Shown: piece by piece, positions 19,231-31,936 of the stretch
Position numbering within the stretch: the first letter of the stretch is position 1
Layout of the letters: the number at the start of each line of letters is the position of its first letter
NCBI RefSeq assembly: GCF_018904615.1
Contig: NZ_JADCNH010000038.1
Span: 1 to 40,361, forward strand
Direction: 5' to 3'
Length of the DNA stretch: 40,361 nucleotides
DNA from: Verticiella alkaliphila
Lineage (GTDB): Bacteria > Pseudomonadota > Gammaproteobacteria > Burkholderiales > Burkholderiaceae_B
Program-made: the position numbers and the translations under genes
The notes under the pieces: model-generated
Databases searched by the model: none
Told to the model about the DNA's origin: nothing
What the model saw: the letters and a program-made list of their open reading frames with translations, nothing else

Positions 19231-20238
19231 ATGTCTGTCTTGAAAGCACCCCACATCGATCGCCGCAGTCTTCTCAAGTTGGGTGGCGCTGCGCTTGCCA
19301 GCGGTCTGTTGCCCCCGGCGCTCGTGCACGCCGCACAACCCGAGCGCACGCGCAATACCGACACCGTGCGCCTGGGCTTCGGGCGTGGCGGCATCCCGCT
19401 GGTCGCGCGCGAGCGCGGCGAGCTCGAGAAGCGCCTGAAGGACCAGGGCATCAAGGTGGAATGGGTGGGCCCCTTCGCCAACCATGCCCCGTCGATGCAG
19501 GCGGTGGTGGGCGGCAGCGCCGATTTCGGCTTCTGGGGCTCGACCACCCCGGCGTTGGCCGCCATCCTGGCCGGTTCGCCCCTCGTCTTCACCGCCTTCA
19601 ACGTGTATGCGCCGCGCTCGACGGCCATCATCGTGAAGAAGGACAGTGGCATCGATCATGTGCGCGATCTGGTGGGCAAGCGCGTGGCGGTCAACAAGGC
19701 TGGCCTGGGCGAGTTCCTTGTCGTGGCCGCGCTGGAGAAGTTCGACATCCCGCGCGACAAGGTGCAGTTCGTCTATCTGAACCCGCCCGATGCCGGCCCT
19801 GCCTTCGCCCAGGGCAAGGTGGATGCCTGGTCGATGTGGACGCCGGGGGTGGACATCTCGCGCCACCAGAACGACGCCAAGGACATCTTCTTCGAGGGCA
19901 CGGACCTCGATTTCCTCATCGACTACAGCTCGCTCGTCGTGACGCGCGACTTCGCCACGGGCAATTCGGCGCTGGTGCGCGCCGTGCAGGATGCCTATTA
20001 CGAGGAAGGCAAGTGGATGTCGGAGCACCCGCTCGAGGCCGAGGAGATCGCCCGGCGCGAAGGCGGCTACAGCGAGGCGGTTCGCGACAAGCTCGTGTCC
20101 TATGCGCGCACCAACCGCTTCTACGAGCCGGACGACAAGGCCTTCATCGCGGATTTCCAGAAGGCCGCGGACTGGCTGGCCGAACGCAACATCATTCGCG
20201 GGAAGATCGACGTTGCCGCGCACAGCGTGAAGGTGTGA
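19231..20238 (+). CDS. SsuA-like aliphatic sulfonate ABC binding protein
   Basis: 335-residue periplasmic binding protein of the SsuA/TauA/NMT1-like family, delivering sulfonate-type ligands to the ABC transporter encoded upstream. The N-terminus carries a twin-arginine style signal (DRRSLLKLGGAALASG at 10-25, Arg11-Arg12). The body has VRLGFGRGGIPLVARERGELEKRL, NHAPSMQAVVGGSADFGFWGSTTPALAAILAGSPLVF near 87-123, LVGKRVAVNKAGLGEF, and DAWSMWTPGVDI. It follows the ATPase by 21 bases and precedes the DszA-like monooxygenase by 4, so it belongs to the same operon. Confidence 0.92.
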   Translation: MSVLKAPHIDRRSLLKLGGAALASGLLPPALVHAAQPERTRNTDTVRLGFGRGGIPLVARERGELEKRLKDQGIKVEWVGPFANHAPSMQAVVGGSADFGFWGSTTPALAAILAGSPLVFTAFNVYAPRSTAIIVKKDSGIDHVRDLVGKRVAVNKAGLGEFLVVAALEKFDIPRDKVQFVYLNPPDAGPAFAQGKVDAWSMWTPGVDISRHQNDAKDIFFEGTDLDFLIDYSSLVVTRDFATGNSALVRAVQDAYYEEGKWMSEHPLEAEEIARREGGYSEAVRDKLVSYARTNRFYEPDDKAFIADFQKAADWLAERNIIRGKIDVAAHSVKV

Positions 20239-20242
20239 AGCC

Positions 20243-21592
20243 ATGACGCAGCCATTCATTCGTCTGGGTGTGAACGTGCTGGCCTCTGGGCGGCACGATG
20301 CCGCGTGGAAGACGCTGCCGGACGCGGCGAGCCTGTCCACCGACATCGACCATTTCGTCGCCATTGCCAAGGCGGCCGAGCGCGCCCTGGTCGATGCCAT
20401 CTTCCTCGCCGACGGCCCGGGCGGCCTGGTGAGCGAAAGCTACGTGCGTCCATGGCGCGCGCTGGATCCGGCCATTCTCGTGGCCGCGCTCTCCCAGCAC
20501 ACGCAGCACGTCGGGCTGGTGGTGACCACCACATCGCTCTTCGGCCACCCGCACACGGTCGCCCGGCAGATCGCCTCAATCGACCACGTGAGCCGTGGTC
20601 GCGCGGCCTGGAACATCATCACGTCCCAGAACCCGCCCGCGCTCGGTGCCTTCGGCGTGGAGAATGGCTGGAACCAGGAGGAGCGCTACGCGCGTGCGCA
20701 GGAGTTCGTGGAGATCGTGACGGCGCTGTGGGACAGCGTGCCTGCAGAGGCCATCGAGGCGGACGCCGAACGTCACGTCTACCTGAACCCGCAGCGCCTG
20801 CGCCCCGTGGATGTCCAGGGACGGCACTTCTCCGCACGCGGGGCGTTATCCGTGCCGCAGAGCCCGCAGGGCCGGCCCGTGATCTTCCAGGCGGGGCAGT
20901 CGGCCGACTCCAAGGCGTTCGGTGCGCGCTTTGCCGACGCGCTCTTCACCGGCCAGCGGGTGCTGGCGGGCGGGCAGGCCTTCTATGCCGAGACCAAGCG
21001 GCTGGCCGCAGCCGCCGGCCGGGATCCCTCGCAACTGCTCATCATGCCTGGGCTCTTTCCCATCCTCGGTTCCACCGACGAGGAGGCGCAGCGCCACAAG
21101 CGGGCGCTCGACGATCGCCTGGACACGGCGTCGCTGCGCGAAGAACTTGCGCGCCATCTGGCACTGGATCCTGAGGCGTTGGCCGATCTGGATGCGCCGC
21201 TGCCGCACGCGCGCATCGACGCGAACGAGCCGTTGGTGCCGATCGCCTCGCGATGGCACCGTCAGGAAATGCTCAAGGAGGCGCGTGCCCATGGCTGGAA
21301 CATCCGCGAACTGCTCTTCTCCAACATCACGGGCGGGCATCGGGTCTACACCGGCACGCCCGAGGGGTTTGCTCAGAACATGCTCAGCTGGGTGGATGCG
21401 CGCGCGGCCGATGGCTTCAACCTCAACATCGACGTGCAGCCGGCCGGCCTGGACCTGATCGCAGATCACCTCATCCCCGTGCTGCAGCGTGCCGGACGCT
21501 TTCGGCAGGCGTACGACACGCACACGCTGCGCGGCCATCTGGGTCTCGTCCAACCGCATGCCGGCCCGGCCGCCTGGCAGCGGGCGGGCTGA
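20243..21592 (+). CDS. NtaA/SnaA/DszA-family flavin-dependent monooxygenase
   Basis: 449 residues of the luciferase-like NtaA/SnaA/DszA (SoxA) group, long-form flavin monooxygenases that open C-S or C-N bonds, for example in dibenzothiophene sulfone or nitrilotriacetate breakdown. Signatures are DIDHFVAIAKAAERALVDAIFLADGPGG, HVGLVVTTTSLFGHPHTVARQIASIDHVSRGRAAWNIITS near 90-130, RYARAQEFVEIVTALWDS and GRPVIFQAGQSADSKAFGARFADALFTG. Near the C-terminus it has VYTGTPEGFAQNMLSWVDARAADGFNL. It sits in an organosulfur operon with an SsuD-like enzyme and an SfnB/DszC-like remnant, so a sulfone or sulfonate substrate is likely. Reduced flavin must come from a reductase encoded elsewhere. Confidence 0.9.
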   Translation: MTQPFIRLGVNVLASGRHDAAWKTLPDAASLSTDIDHFVAIAKAAERALVDAIFLADGPGGLVSESYVRPWRALDPAILVAALSQHTQHVGLVVTTTSLFGHPHTVARQIASIDHVSRGRAAWNIITSQNPPALGAFGVENGWNQEERYARAQEFVEIVTALWDSVPAEAIEADAERHVYLNPQRLRPVDVQGRHFSARGALSVPQSPQGRPVIFQAGQSADSKAFGARFADALFTGQRVLAGGQAFYAETKRLAAAAGRDPSQLLIMPGLFPILGSTDEEAQRHKRALDDRLDTASLREELARHLALDPEALADLDAPLPHARIDANEPLVPIASRWHRQEMLKEARAHGWNIRELLFSNITGGHRVYTGTPEGFAQNMLSWVDARAADGFNLNIDVQPAGLDLIADHLIPVLQRAGRFRQAYDTHTLRGHLGLVQPHAGPAAWQRAG

Positions 21593-21602
21593 GGAGAAGC
21601 GC

Positions 21603-22121
21603 ATGTCCGCCTTGCCCAAACCTACGGCGCCGGCAGCCGCCGTGGACGACCCCGTTTTCACGGCATTCACCACGCATGCCCATGGCTTTGCGCCGCGCTT
21701 CGCGCAGATCGCGGCCGACGCTGCGCGGCGCGATACCGAGCGCGATCTGCCTCACGAGGACGCCGAAGCGCTCAAGCGGGCGGGCTTTGCGCGACTGCGC
21801 CTGCCCGTGCATCAGGGCGGCGCGGGCGTATCCCTGGCCGCGTTCGCCGCCTGGGGCACGCCCCAGGTCGATCCCCTGACGCTCGTGGCCACGCGCCGGG
21901 CGATCGAAGCCAAGATCGTCATCGACGCCCTGGCGCCTGAGCTCGCGAGCGCGCTCATCGACCTCGGTTCGGGATCCGTCGTGGGCACGGGTGCGGCGCT
22001 GGACCGCCACTGGCGCAACATCAAAGTGATCTCCGCGCACAATCCCAGGCTCTACAAGGAGCGCTTTCTGGGCGAGCACCTGCTGCACGGGACGCTGCCG
22101 CCCACCGGCGCGTTCTTCTAG
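21603..22121 (+). CDS. Internally deleted SfnB/DszC-like acyl-CoA dehydrogenase homologue
   Basis: Only 172 residues are encoded, whereas SfnB/DszC-type flavin monooxygenases of the acyl-CoA dehydrogenase fold have about 400. Residues 1-80 look like the family N-terminus (DLPHEDAEALKRAGFARLRLPVHQGGAGVSLAAF). From about residue 84 the sequence is the family C-terminus (IEAKIVIDALAPELASALIDLG, GTGAALDRHWRNIKVISAHNP, YKERFLGEHLLHGTLPP). The flavin-binding middle, roughly 200-250 residues, is absent, and the join near 21840-21860 is in frame. A good ribosome site (GAGGAG) precedes the ATG, so it may still be translated, but catalysis is unlikely. It is the last gene of the sulfur operon. Confidence 0.82.
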   Translation: MSALPKPTAPAAAVDDPVFTAFTTHAHGFAPRFAQIAADAARRDTERDLPHEDAEALKRAGFARLRLPVHQGGAGVSLAAFAAWGTPQVDPLTLVATRRAIEAKIVIDALAPELASALIDLGSGSVVGTGAALDRHWRNIKVISAHNPRLYKERFLGEHLLHGTLPPTGAFF

Positions 22122-22241
22122 CCGTCCGGGCGTGCCGGCCCCCTGCACAAACTGCGGTACGCTTTTCGCTTGGCGGACGACCAGACTGCCCTGCGTGTAC
22201 GGGTTTGCCCGCGTACCTCGACAATACGCCAGAGAAACCGT

Positions 22242-22267
22242 TTCGCAGTGCGAACCGCAACGTTCGC
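22242..22267 (+). promoter_or_regulatory. Candidate IclR operator: overlapping inverted repeats
   Basis: TTCGCAGTGCGAA (22242-22254) is a perfect 5-base inverted repeat, and its right arm is reused in GCGAAC-6-GTTCGC (22250-22267), a perfect 6-base repeat. The three half-sites lie 118-143 bases upstream of the IclR-type gene. IclR proteins often bind such sites upstream of their own gene. Binding is inferred. Confidence 0.45.
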
Positions 22268-22384
22268 GGCGCTTTACCCCAGGTGCCCGGACGGGCAAGA
22301 TTTTCGCCAATCAGCGCGGCTGCCATGCACGGCCGCGACGCGGGGCGCCTACCCGGCGCCACCCTCACGGAGACAGTACCCACG

Positions 22385-23257
22385 ATGCCAGGCTTCGAAG
22401 CCCCGGAAAGCCGCCAGTTCGTCACCGCGCTCGCACGCGGCCTGGAATTGCTGCGGTGTTTTCGTCCCGACAGCGCGGAGCTCACCAATCAGCTGCTGGC
22501 CCGGCGCTCGGGACTACCCCGCCCGACCGTCTCGCGCCTGACCTACACCCTGCGCAGCCTGGGCTACCTCGATTATGACGAGCAGACGGGCAAGTACCGT
22601 CTGGGCCCCGGCGTGCTCGCCCTGGGCTACGCCACCCTGGCCGGCGTGGAGCTGCGCGACGTGGCCCGCCCGCACATGCAGCGGCTCGCCGAGGAGACCG
22701 GCGTGGCCGTCTCGCTGGGCCGGCGCGACCGCTACAGCATGGTCTACCTCGAGCACGCCCGCTCGGGCCGGGGGGTGCTGACCCTGGGCCTGTCGGTAGG
22801 TGACCGCATTCCGCTCATGACCACCTCCATGGGGCGCGCCTACCTGAATGCGCTGCCGGCCGATGCCCGCGAGCCCCTGCTCGAATCCTTGCGCCGGCGC
22901 TTCCCGAACGAGTGGACGCTCTTCGAGCCCCAGTGGGAGGCGTCGCAACGCGACTATGCCGAGCACGGCTGCTGCTTTGCCCTGGGCGATTGGCACGAGG
23001 ACATCCATGCGGCGGGTATCGCCCTGCCGTTCGGCCCCGGCCAGCATGTGTACGGATTCAATTGCGGCGGGCCGGCCTTTCGGCTCACCCGCCGTTACCT
23101 GATCGACGAGGTGGCGCCACGCCTGCGTGCCATGGCGCGCGCGCTCACCGAAGCCCACGTCACGGGTGACGCCGGCGGCCCCAGCGCCGTGCCGGCCAAC
23201 GCCCGGACACACACCCCGCGCGGAACGATTCCCACCGGATCGGCCGAATCCGCGTGA
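22385..23257 (+). CDS. IclR-family transcriptional regulator
   Basis: 290 residues from the ATG at 22385, which follows a GGAGA element; the open frame further upstream crosses the operator region and is rejected. The N-terminal winged helix (FVTALARGLELLRCFRP, LTNQLLARRSGLPRPTVSRLTYTLRSLGYLDYDEQTGKYRLG) spans about 12-80. The C-terminal ligand domain follows (LRDVARPHMQRLAEETGVAVSLG, IPLMTTSMGRAYLNALP, GDWHEDIHAAGIALPF). The last 25 residues are a low-complexity tail. It is followed after 20 bases by a Bug gene, so it probably controls that gene. Control of the sulfur operon upstream is possible but not shown. Confidence 0.93.
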   Translation: MPGFEAPESRQFVTALARGLELLRCFRPDSAELTNQLLARRSGLPRPTVSRLTYTLRSLGYLDYDEQTGKYRLGPGVLALGYATLAGVELRDVARPHMQRLAEETGVAVSLGRRDRYSMVYLEHARSGRGVLTLGLSVGDRIPLMTTSMGRAYLNALPADAREPLLESLRRRFPNEWTLFEPQWEASQRDYAEHGCCFALGDWHEDIHAAGIALPFGPGQHVYGFNCGGPAFRLTRRYLIDEVAPRLRAMARALTEAHVTGDAGGPSAVPANARTHTPRGTIPTGSAESA

Positions 23258-23277
23258 ATTTCCTCTCTGGAGACACC

Positions 23278-24273
23278 ATGTTTTCTCGTATGCCCACCGC
23301 TGTGCGCTGGTCCGTCGCTGCCGGGGTGATCGGGGCCAGCACCCTGGCCGCCGGCGTCGCCCAGGCGGCCTCGGCCGCGGACGGCTTCCCGAATCGTCCT
23401 ATCCACATCCAGATCGGCTTCACGCCGGGCGGCTCCACGGACGTGCCGTTCCGCGTGCTGGCCGAGAACGCGGCCAAGATCCTGGGCCAGCCGGTCATCA
23501 TCGAGAACAAGCCGGGTGCGGGCGGCGTGCTGCCCGCGCAGGCGATGCAAAACGCCAAGCCCGACGGCTACACGCTCGCACAGGTGCCGCTGCCCGTGTT
23601 CCGCCTGCCCTACACCCAGAAGATCAACTGGGATCCTGTCGAGGACCTCACGTATGTGATCGGTCTGGCGGGCTACTCCTTCGGCCTGGTCGTGCCGGCC
23701 AATTCGCCCATCAAGGACATGAACGGCTACATCGAGTACGCCCGCCAGAACCCGGGCAAGCTCACGTACGGCACGCCAGGCCCACTCACGACGCTGCACC
23801 TGACCATGGAGCAGATCGCCGCGAACGCAGGCATCGAACTCGTGCACGTGCCCTACAAGGGCAACGCCGAGAACCTGCAAGCCGTGGTGGGCAACCACGT
23901 CATGTCCGTGGCAGACACCCCGGGGTGGGCTCCGTTCGTCGAGGATGGCCGTCTGCGCCTGCTCTCGACCTGGGGTGCAGAGCGCTCCAAGAAATTCCCG
24001 GATGCGCCGACGCTCAAGGAATCGGGCATCGATCTGGTGCAGACCTCGCCCTTCGGCCTGGTCGTGCCCAAGGGCACGGATCCGGCCGTCGTCAAGAAGC
24101 TGCACGACGCTTTCAAGCAGGCCATGGAGATGGACAACTACGTGAAGTCGCTCGACAACTTCGACATGCAGCCCTACTACATGAGCAGTGAGGACTACAG
24201 CAAGTGGGCAGCCGACACGTTCAAGACGGAATCGGCCGTGCTGGAACGCCTGGGTATGCAGCGTCAGAAATAA
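23278..24273 (+). CDS. Bug/TctC-family periplasmic binding protein
   Basis: 331 residues with a signal peptide (cleavage near AQA or ASA before ADGFPNRP). Bug hallmarks are FPNRPIHIQIGFTPGGSTDVPFRVLAE, VIIENKPGAGGVLPAQAM, YGTPGPLTTLHLTMEQIAANAGIELVHVPYKGNAENLQAV and FPDAPTLKESG. It is the best preserved of the three Bug proteins in pattern with the gene at 12797 (both have a PVFRxPY/GVFRQPY segment at similar positions). The start at 23278 follows a CTGGAG ribosome site. It is co-directional with the IclR regulator 20 bases upstream and probably co-transcribed. Ligand unknown; no TctAB subunits nearby. Confidence 0.93.
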   Translation: MFSRMPTAVRWSVAAGVIGASTLAAGVAQAASAADGFPNRPIHIQIGFTPGGSTDVPFRVLAENAAKILGQPVIIENKPGAGGVLPAQAMQNAKPDGYTLAQVPLPVFRLPYTQKINWDPVEDLTYVIGLAGYSFGLVVPANSPIKDMNGYIEYARQNPGKLTYGTPGPLTTLHLTMEQIAANAGIELVHVPYKGNAENLQAVVGNHVMSVADTPGWAPFVEDGRLRLLSTWGAERSKKFPDAPTLKESGIDLVQTSPFGLVVPKGTDPAVVKKLHDAFKQAMEMDNYVKSLDNFDMQPYYMSSEDYSKWAADTFKTESAVLERLGMQRQK

Positions 24274-24289
24274 TAGGGACGCATCAAAG

Positions 24290-24318
24290 CACTGAGGCAC
24301 CGTCATGGAGCCTCAGTG
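24290..24318 (+). terminator. Hairpin after the IclR-Bug unit
   Basis: Perfect 9-base stem CACTGAGGC/GCCTCAGTG with an 11-base loop, 17 bases after the Bug gene stop. No T run follows, so it could be a Rho-assisted or RNA-stability hairpin. The rest of the gap to gltB (24319-24497) holds no gene that I can see. Confidence 0.45.
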
Positions 24319-24497
24319 TGGGTAACAGGGGCTGTGCACACTGGAACAATGCGGATCTGGGCCGAGTTGCTCCACAGAAATCCTGCAAACCCTGGATGCG
24401 ATAATTAGGGACGCACCATCGGTTTTTGTTGCGTTCTGTGCAGTGCAGCAGTATCGTCGGTCCCCTTGACATCTTTGTGTTGTGATGGGAGCCCGCC

Positions 24498-29279
<4,782 letters not shown>

Positions 29280-29286
29280 GCCCGCA

Positions 29287-29308
29287 GCGCCGGCCTTCGG
29301 GCCGGTGC
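29287..29308 (+). promoter_or_regulatory. UUCG-capped hairpin between gltB and gltD
   Basis: GCGCCGGCC, a TTCG tetraloop and GGCCGGTGC form a 9-pair stem (one G-T) eight bases after the gltB stop. Such a stable capped hairpin can protect the gltB message or reduce read-through into gltD. A smaller palindrome (CGCCCCGAGGGGCG) lies at 29366-29379. Confidence 0.5.
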
Positions 29309-29404
29309 GCGAGCGCAAAGACACGTTCAACCGATTCGCCCCCCAGGCGCCCCGTGCGCCGGGCGCGCCCCGAGGGGCGGCACAGCACCAGACAGGACAC
29401 CATC

Positions 29405-30889
29405 ATGGGTAAGACAACGGGTTTTCTGGAGTACCAGCGCCTCTCGGAAGCGGCCGAGGAACCGAAGAAGCGCCTGAAGCACTGGCGCGAGTTCGTGCTG
29501 CACCTGACCGAGGACGAGGCTCGCCAGCAGGGCGCGCGCTGCATGGATTGCGGCATCCCCTTCTGCAACAACGCCTGTCCCGTGAACAACATCATTCCGG
29601 ACTGGAACGACCTGGTCTATCGCAACCGCTGGCGCGAAGCGCTGGACGTGCTGCACCTGACCAACAACTTCCCGGAATTCACCGGCCGCATCTGCCCCGC
29701 GCCCTGTGAGGCCGGCTGCACGCTGAACATCAATGACGACGCGGTGGGCATCAAGTCCATCGAGCACGCCATCATCGATCGCGGCTGGGCCGAAGGCTGG
29801 GTCGAGCCGCAGCGCGCGACGCACAAGACGGGCAAGAAGGTCGCCGTGGTGGGCTCGGGCCCGGCCGGCATGGCCTGCGCCCAGCAGCTCGCACGCGCCG
29901 GCCATGCGGTGACGCTCTTCGAGAAGAACGATCGCATCGGCGGCCTGCTGCGCTACGGCATCCCGGATTTCAAGCTCGAGAAGCAGCAGATCGACCGCCG
30001 CGTGGCGCAGATGCAGGACGAAGGCGTGACCTTCCAGACCTCCACCTACATCGGCGACACAGAAGCCGGCGAAGCCTATGCCGCCACGCTGAACCACGCG
30101 CTCACCATCAAGACGCCCAAGGAACTCGAGGACGAGTTCGACGCCGTCGTGATCACCGGCGGTGCGGAAACCCCGCGCGACCTGCCCCTGCCCGGCCGTG
30201 AGCTCGCGGGTGTGCACTTCGCCATGGACTTCCTGCGTCAGCAGAACAAGGTCGTGGCGGGCGATCGCCTGAAGGACCAGATCTCGGCCGCCGGCAAGCA
30301 CGTGCTCGTGATCGGCGGTGGCGACACCGGCTCGGACTGCGTGGGCACGAGCAACCGTCATGGCGCCAAGTCCGTGACTCAACTCGAACTCATGCCTCAG
30401 CCGCCCGAGTCCGAGAACAAGCCGCTCACGTGGCCCTACTGGCCCACCCGCCTGCGCACGTCCTCCTCGCACGAGGAAGGCTGCGATCGTGACTGGGCCG
30501 TGACCACCAAGTCCTTCGTCGGCAAGAACGGCAAGGTCGAGAAGGTCATCGCCGCGCGCGTGGAATGGGTGCGCGATGACGCCACCGGCCAGATGAAGCT
30601 GCAGGAAGTCGAAGGCTCGGAATTCGAGATCAAGGCGGATCTGGTGCTGTTTGCCATGGGCTTCGTGTCGCCGGTGCAGAAGGTGCTGGACGCCTTCGGC
30701 GTGGAACGCGACAACCGCGGCAACGCGCGCGCCAACACCGATGACTATCGCACCAATGTGGACAAGATCTTCGCCGCCGGTGATGTGCGTCGCGGCCAGT
30801 CGCTCGTCGTCTGGGCCATCCGCGAAGGCCGGCAGGCCGCGCGCGCGGTGGACGAGTTCCTGATGGGCGCGAGCGAACTGCCGCGCTGA
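29405..30889 (+). CDS. gltD: Glutamate synthase (NADPH) small subunit
   Basis: 494 residues. GltD oxidises NADPH via FAD and passes electrons through 4Fe-4S clusters to GltB. The N-terminal cluster region shows [14 protein letters not shown] (Cys46, 49, 54, 58) and CPAPCEAGC (Cys97, 101, 105). The FAD-binding motif [20 protein letters not shown] begins near 149, and the NADPH motif [11 protein letters not shown] near 302. The C-terminal [25 protein letters not shown] completes the FAD site. The ATG at 29405 starts the conserved [10 protein letters not shown]; upstream open frame is non-homologous. An AGGA ribosome site precedes it. Confidence 0.97.
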   Translation: MGKTTGFLEYQRLSEAAEEPKKRLKHWREFVLHLTEDEARQQGARCMDCGIPFCNNACPVNNIIPDWNDLVYRNRWREALDVLHLTNNFPEFTGRICPAPCEAGCTLNINDDAVGIKSIEHAIIDRGWAEGWVEPQRATHKTGKKVAVVGSGPAGMACAQQLARAGHAVTLFEKNDRIGGLLRYGIPDFKLEKQQIDRRVAQMQDEGVTFQTSTYIGDTEAGEAYAATLNHALTIKTPKELEDEFDAVVITGGAETPRDLPLPGRELAGVHFAMDFLRQQNKVVAGDRLKDQISAAGKHVLVIGGGDTGSDCVGTSNRHGAKSVTQLELMPQPPESENKPLTWPYWPTRLRTSSSHEEGCDRDWAVTTKSFVGKNGKVEKVIAARVEWVRDDATGQMKLQEVEGSEFEIKADLVLFAMGFVSPVQKVLDAFGVERDNRGNARANTDDYRTNVDKIFAAGDVRRGQSLVVWAIREGRQAARAVDEFLMGASELPR

Positions 30890-30904
30890 TCGCGGCGTCG
30901 TCGC

Positions 30905-30956
30905 AACGCCCCGCAGGCGAGTGTTCACCCCGGTGAGCGCCCGCCCGCGGGGCGTT
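30905..30956 (+). terminator. Long hairpin after gltD
   Basis: AACGCCCCGC (30905-30914) and GCGGGGCGTT (30947-30956) form a perfect 10-base stem enclosing a smaller GGCG/CGCC and CACC/GGTG hairpin. It lies 15 bases after the gltD stop. There are only two Ts at the end, so termination strength is uncertain. Confidence 0.5.
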
Positions 30957-30967
30957 CGCCGTTCGAC

Positions 30968-30981
30968 TTGACCCAGGTCAA
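30968..30981 (+). promoter_or_regulatory. FNR/CRP-type palindrome upstream of the small exported peptide gene
   Basis: TTGACCCAGGTCAA is a perfect palindrome of the TTGAC-4-GTCAA form, close to the FNR/ANR consensus TTGAT-4-ATCAA. It is centred about 70 bases before the ATG at 31044. If it acts as a class II site (centre near -41.5), transcription would begin near 31016. Confidence 0.5.
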
Positions 30982-31012
30982 CGCGCGCCCGGCGCCGATC
31001 TGCCACTCTGCG

Positions 31013-31039
31013 CTCTCCAACATGTCTGAATCTGGAGAG
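31013..31039 (+). promoter_or_regulatory. Hairpin that would occlude the ribosome site of the small peptide gene
   Basis: CTCTCCA (31013-31019) is the exact complement of TGGAGAG (31033-31039), which contains the GGAGAG ribosome-binding site four bases before the ATG. The pairing would block translation initiation unless opened. Confidence 0.4.
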
Positions 31040-31043
31040 CCCC

Positions 31044-31274
31044 ATGGCTTGCCTTCTCGCGCGTTTGAGCGCCCTCGCCGTGGCGGGTGTCGCCGTGTTC
31101 ATGGCGTTGCCGGCCAAGGCCCATGAGGTCGGTGAGCCCAACCGTGGGGCGACGCACGCGCGCCCGCCGTCTGGCCATGGTCCCGTGCTCGACGATTCGT
31201 CGCGCCTGCCTGCAAACCCGGTGTTGGATTTTTTTGACAGTCCACGGGCCAAACCGGTGCACGGCGGCAGTTAA
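31044..31274 (+). CDS. Small exported peptide, unknown function
   Basis: 76 residues: a signal peptide ([20 protein letters not shown], then ALPAKA) and a mature part of about 50 residues that would begin with histidine (HEVGEPNRG). The mature part has four histidines in all, is rich in Pro, Gly and Asp, and has no cysteine. I recognise no family. A strong ribosome site (GGAGAG) sits four bases before the ATG, and an FNR-type palindrome upstream supports a real gene. A periplasmic metal-binding or stress peptide is conceivable, but only the export signal is visible evidence. It lies alone between gltD and trxA. Confidence 0.6.
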   Translation: MACLLARLSALAVAGVAVFMALPAKAHEVGEPNRGATHARPPSGHGPVLDDSSRLPANPVLDFFDSPRAKPVHGGS

Positions 31275-31567
31275 ATCGGGTATTCTGTAACGATTACGAC
31301 AGCGATCCTACGCGGATCTGTCATCCGGCATTTCTCGGGTTCTGGCGGCTTGGCCGTCACCGATGCATCCACGCCGGCGCGCAGGGTTATCCACCCTATG
31401 CTGCCCTGGAGCGACATCGGCTAGTTTTCCGCCTCGTATCCCACCCCTATTCGCAAGCGGTCCGGCCATGTACGGCATGGCAGGCGCCGCCCGCTGATTT
31501 CTCACCCATCCCTGGACGTCAACCCTTGGGACACGCGCCGCGTGTCACCACTGACAAAGGAAAAGCC
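31275..31567. other. Intergenic region upstream of trxA
   Basis: 293 bases without a convincing gene. It contains short hairpins (GATCC/GGATC near 31303-31317; GACACGC/GCGTGTC at 31530-31546) and presumably the trxA promoter, which I could not place with confidence. One DnaA-box-like word (TTATCCACC, 31387) occurs singly. Confidence 0.5.
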
Positions 31568-31894
31568 ATGAGCGATACGATCAAGCACGTGAGCGACGCG
31601 AGTTTCGACGCCGATGTCACGCAATCCTCCCTTCCCGTGCTGGTGGATTTCACCGCCACGTGGTGCGGTCCGTGCAAGATGATCGCGCCCATCCTCGACC
31701 AGGTCGCGGGTGAGTATGAAGGCAAGCTCAACATCGTGAAGGTCGACGTCGACGAGAACCAGGCCACCGCGGCCAAGTTCGGCATCCGTGGCGTGCCTAC
31801 CCTCATGCTCTTCAAGAACGGCACGGCCACCGACACCAAGGTCGGCGCGATGTCCAAGTCGCAGCTCACCGAGTTCCTCGACAAGGCGCTGTAA
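31568..31894 (+). CDS. trxA: Thioredoxin 1
   Basis: 108 residues, the standard length of TrxA, a cytoplasmic dithiol reductant for ribonucleotide reductase, methionine sulfoxide reductase and PAPS reductase. The redox motif WCGPC is at 32-36, with the buried Asp27 (VDFTATW) and the cis-proline loop GVPTL near 75-79. The ATG at 31568 follows AAAGGAAA; an upstream in-frame ATG at 31526 adds a non-homologous extension. It precedes rho by 66 bases, the conserved trxA-rho order. Co-transcription through the structured gap is plausible. Confidence 0.98.
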   Translation: MSDTIKHVSDASFDADVTQSSLPVLVDFTATWCGPCKMIAPILDQVAGEYEGKLNIVKVDVDENQATAAKFGIRGVPTLMLFKNGTATDTKVGAMSKSQLTEFLDKAL

Positions 31895-31900
31895 CCTTCC

Positions 31901-31936
31901 CCGCCGTGCCAGCGCGGCGGCCTGTCTGCCGCCGCG
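31901..31936 (+). promoter_or_regulatory. rho leader with two mutually exclusive hairpins
   Basis: Hairpin A pairs CCGCCG (31901-31906) with CGGCGG (31915-31920). Hairpin B pairs CGCGGCGGC (31913-31921) with GCCGCCGCG (31928-31936), a perfect 9-base all-GC stem followed by a pyrimidine-rich stretch (CATCCTTTCTTTCC). They share the same arm, so only one can form. E. coli rho is known to be autoregulated by attenuation in its leader; a comparable role here is inference. Confidence 0.5.

Noticed and set aside
18325-20400. Long minus-strand open frame opposite the ABC ATPase and binding protein genes
   Set aside because: Shadow of two well-supported plus-strand genes; no recognisable domain.
24274-24418. 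Short direct repeat TAGGGACGCA at 24274 and 24406
   Set aside because: Ten bases only, no element-like structure between the copies; probably chance.
24466-24471. Perfect TTGACA before gltB
   Set aside because: It lies only 26 bases before the ATG, and no -10 element fits at 16-18 bases, so it is not a usable promoter for gltB.
29341-29380. GC-rich stretch before gltD as a possible REP element
   Set aside because: Contains only a short palindrome and no second copy elsewhere in the window.
31387-31395. DnaA-box-like TTATCCACC
   Set aside because: A single imperfect box with no cluster, no dnaA/dnaN context and no AT-rich unwinding region, so not an origin.
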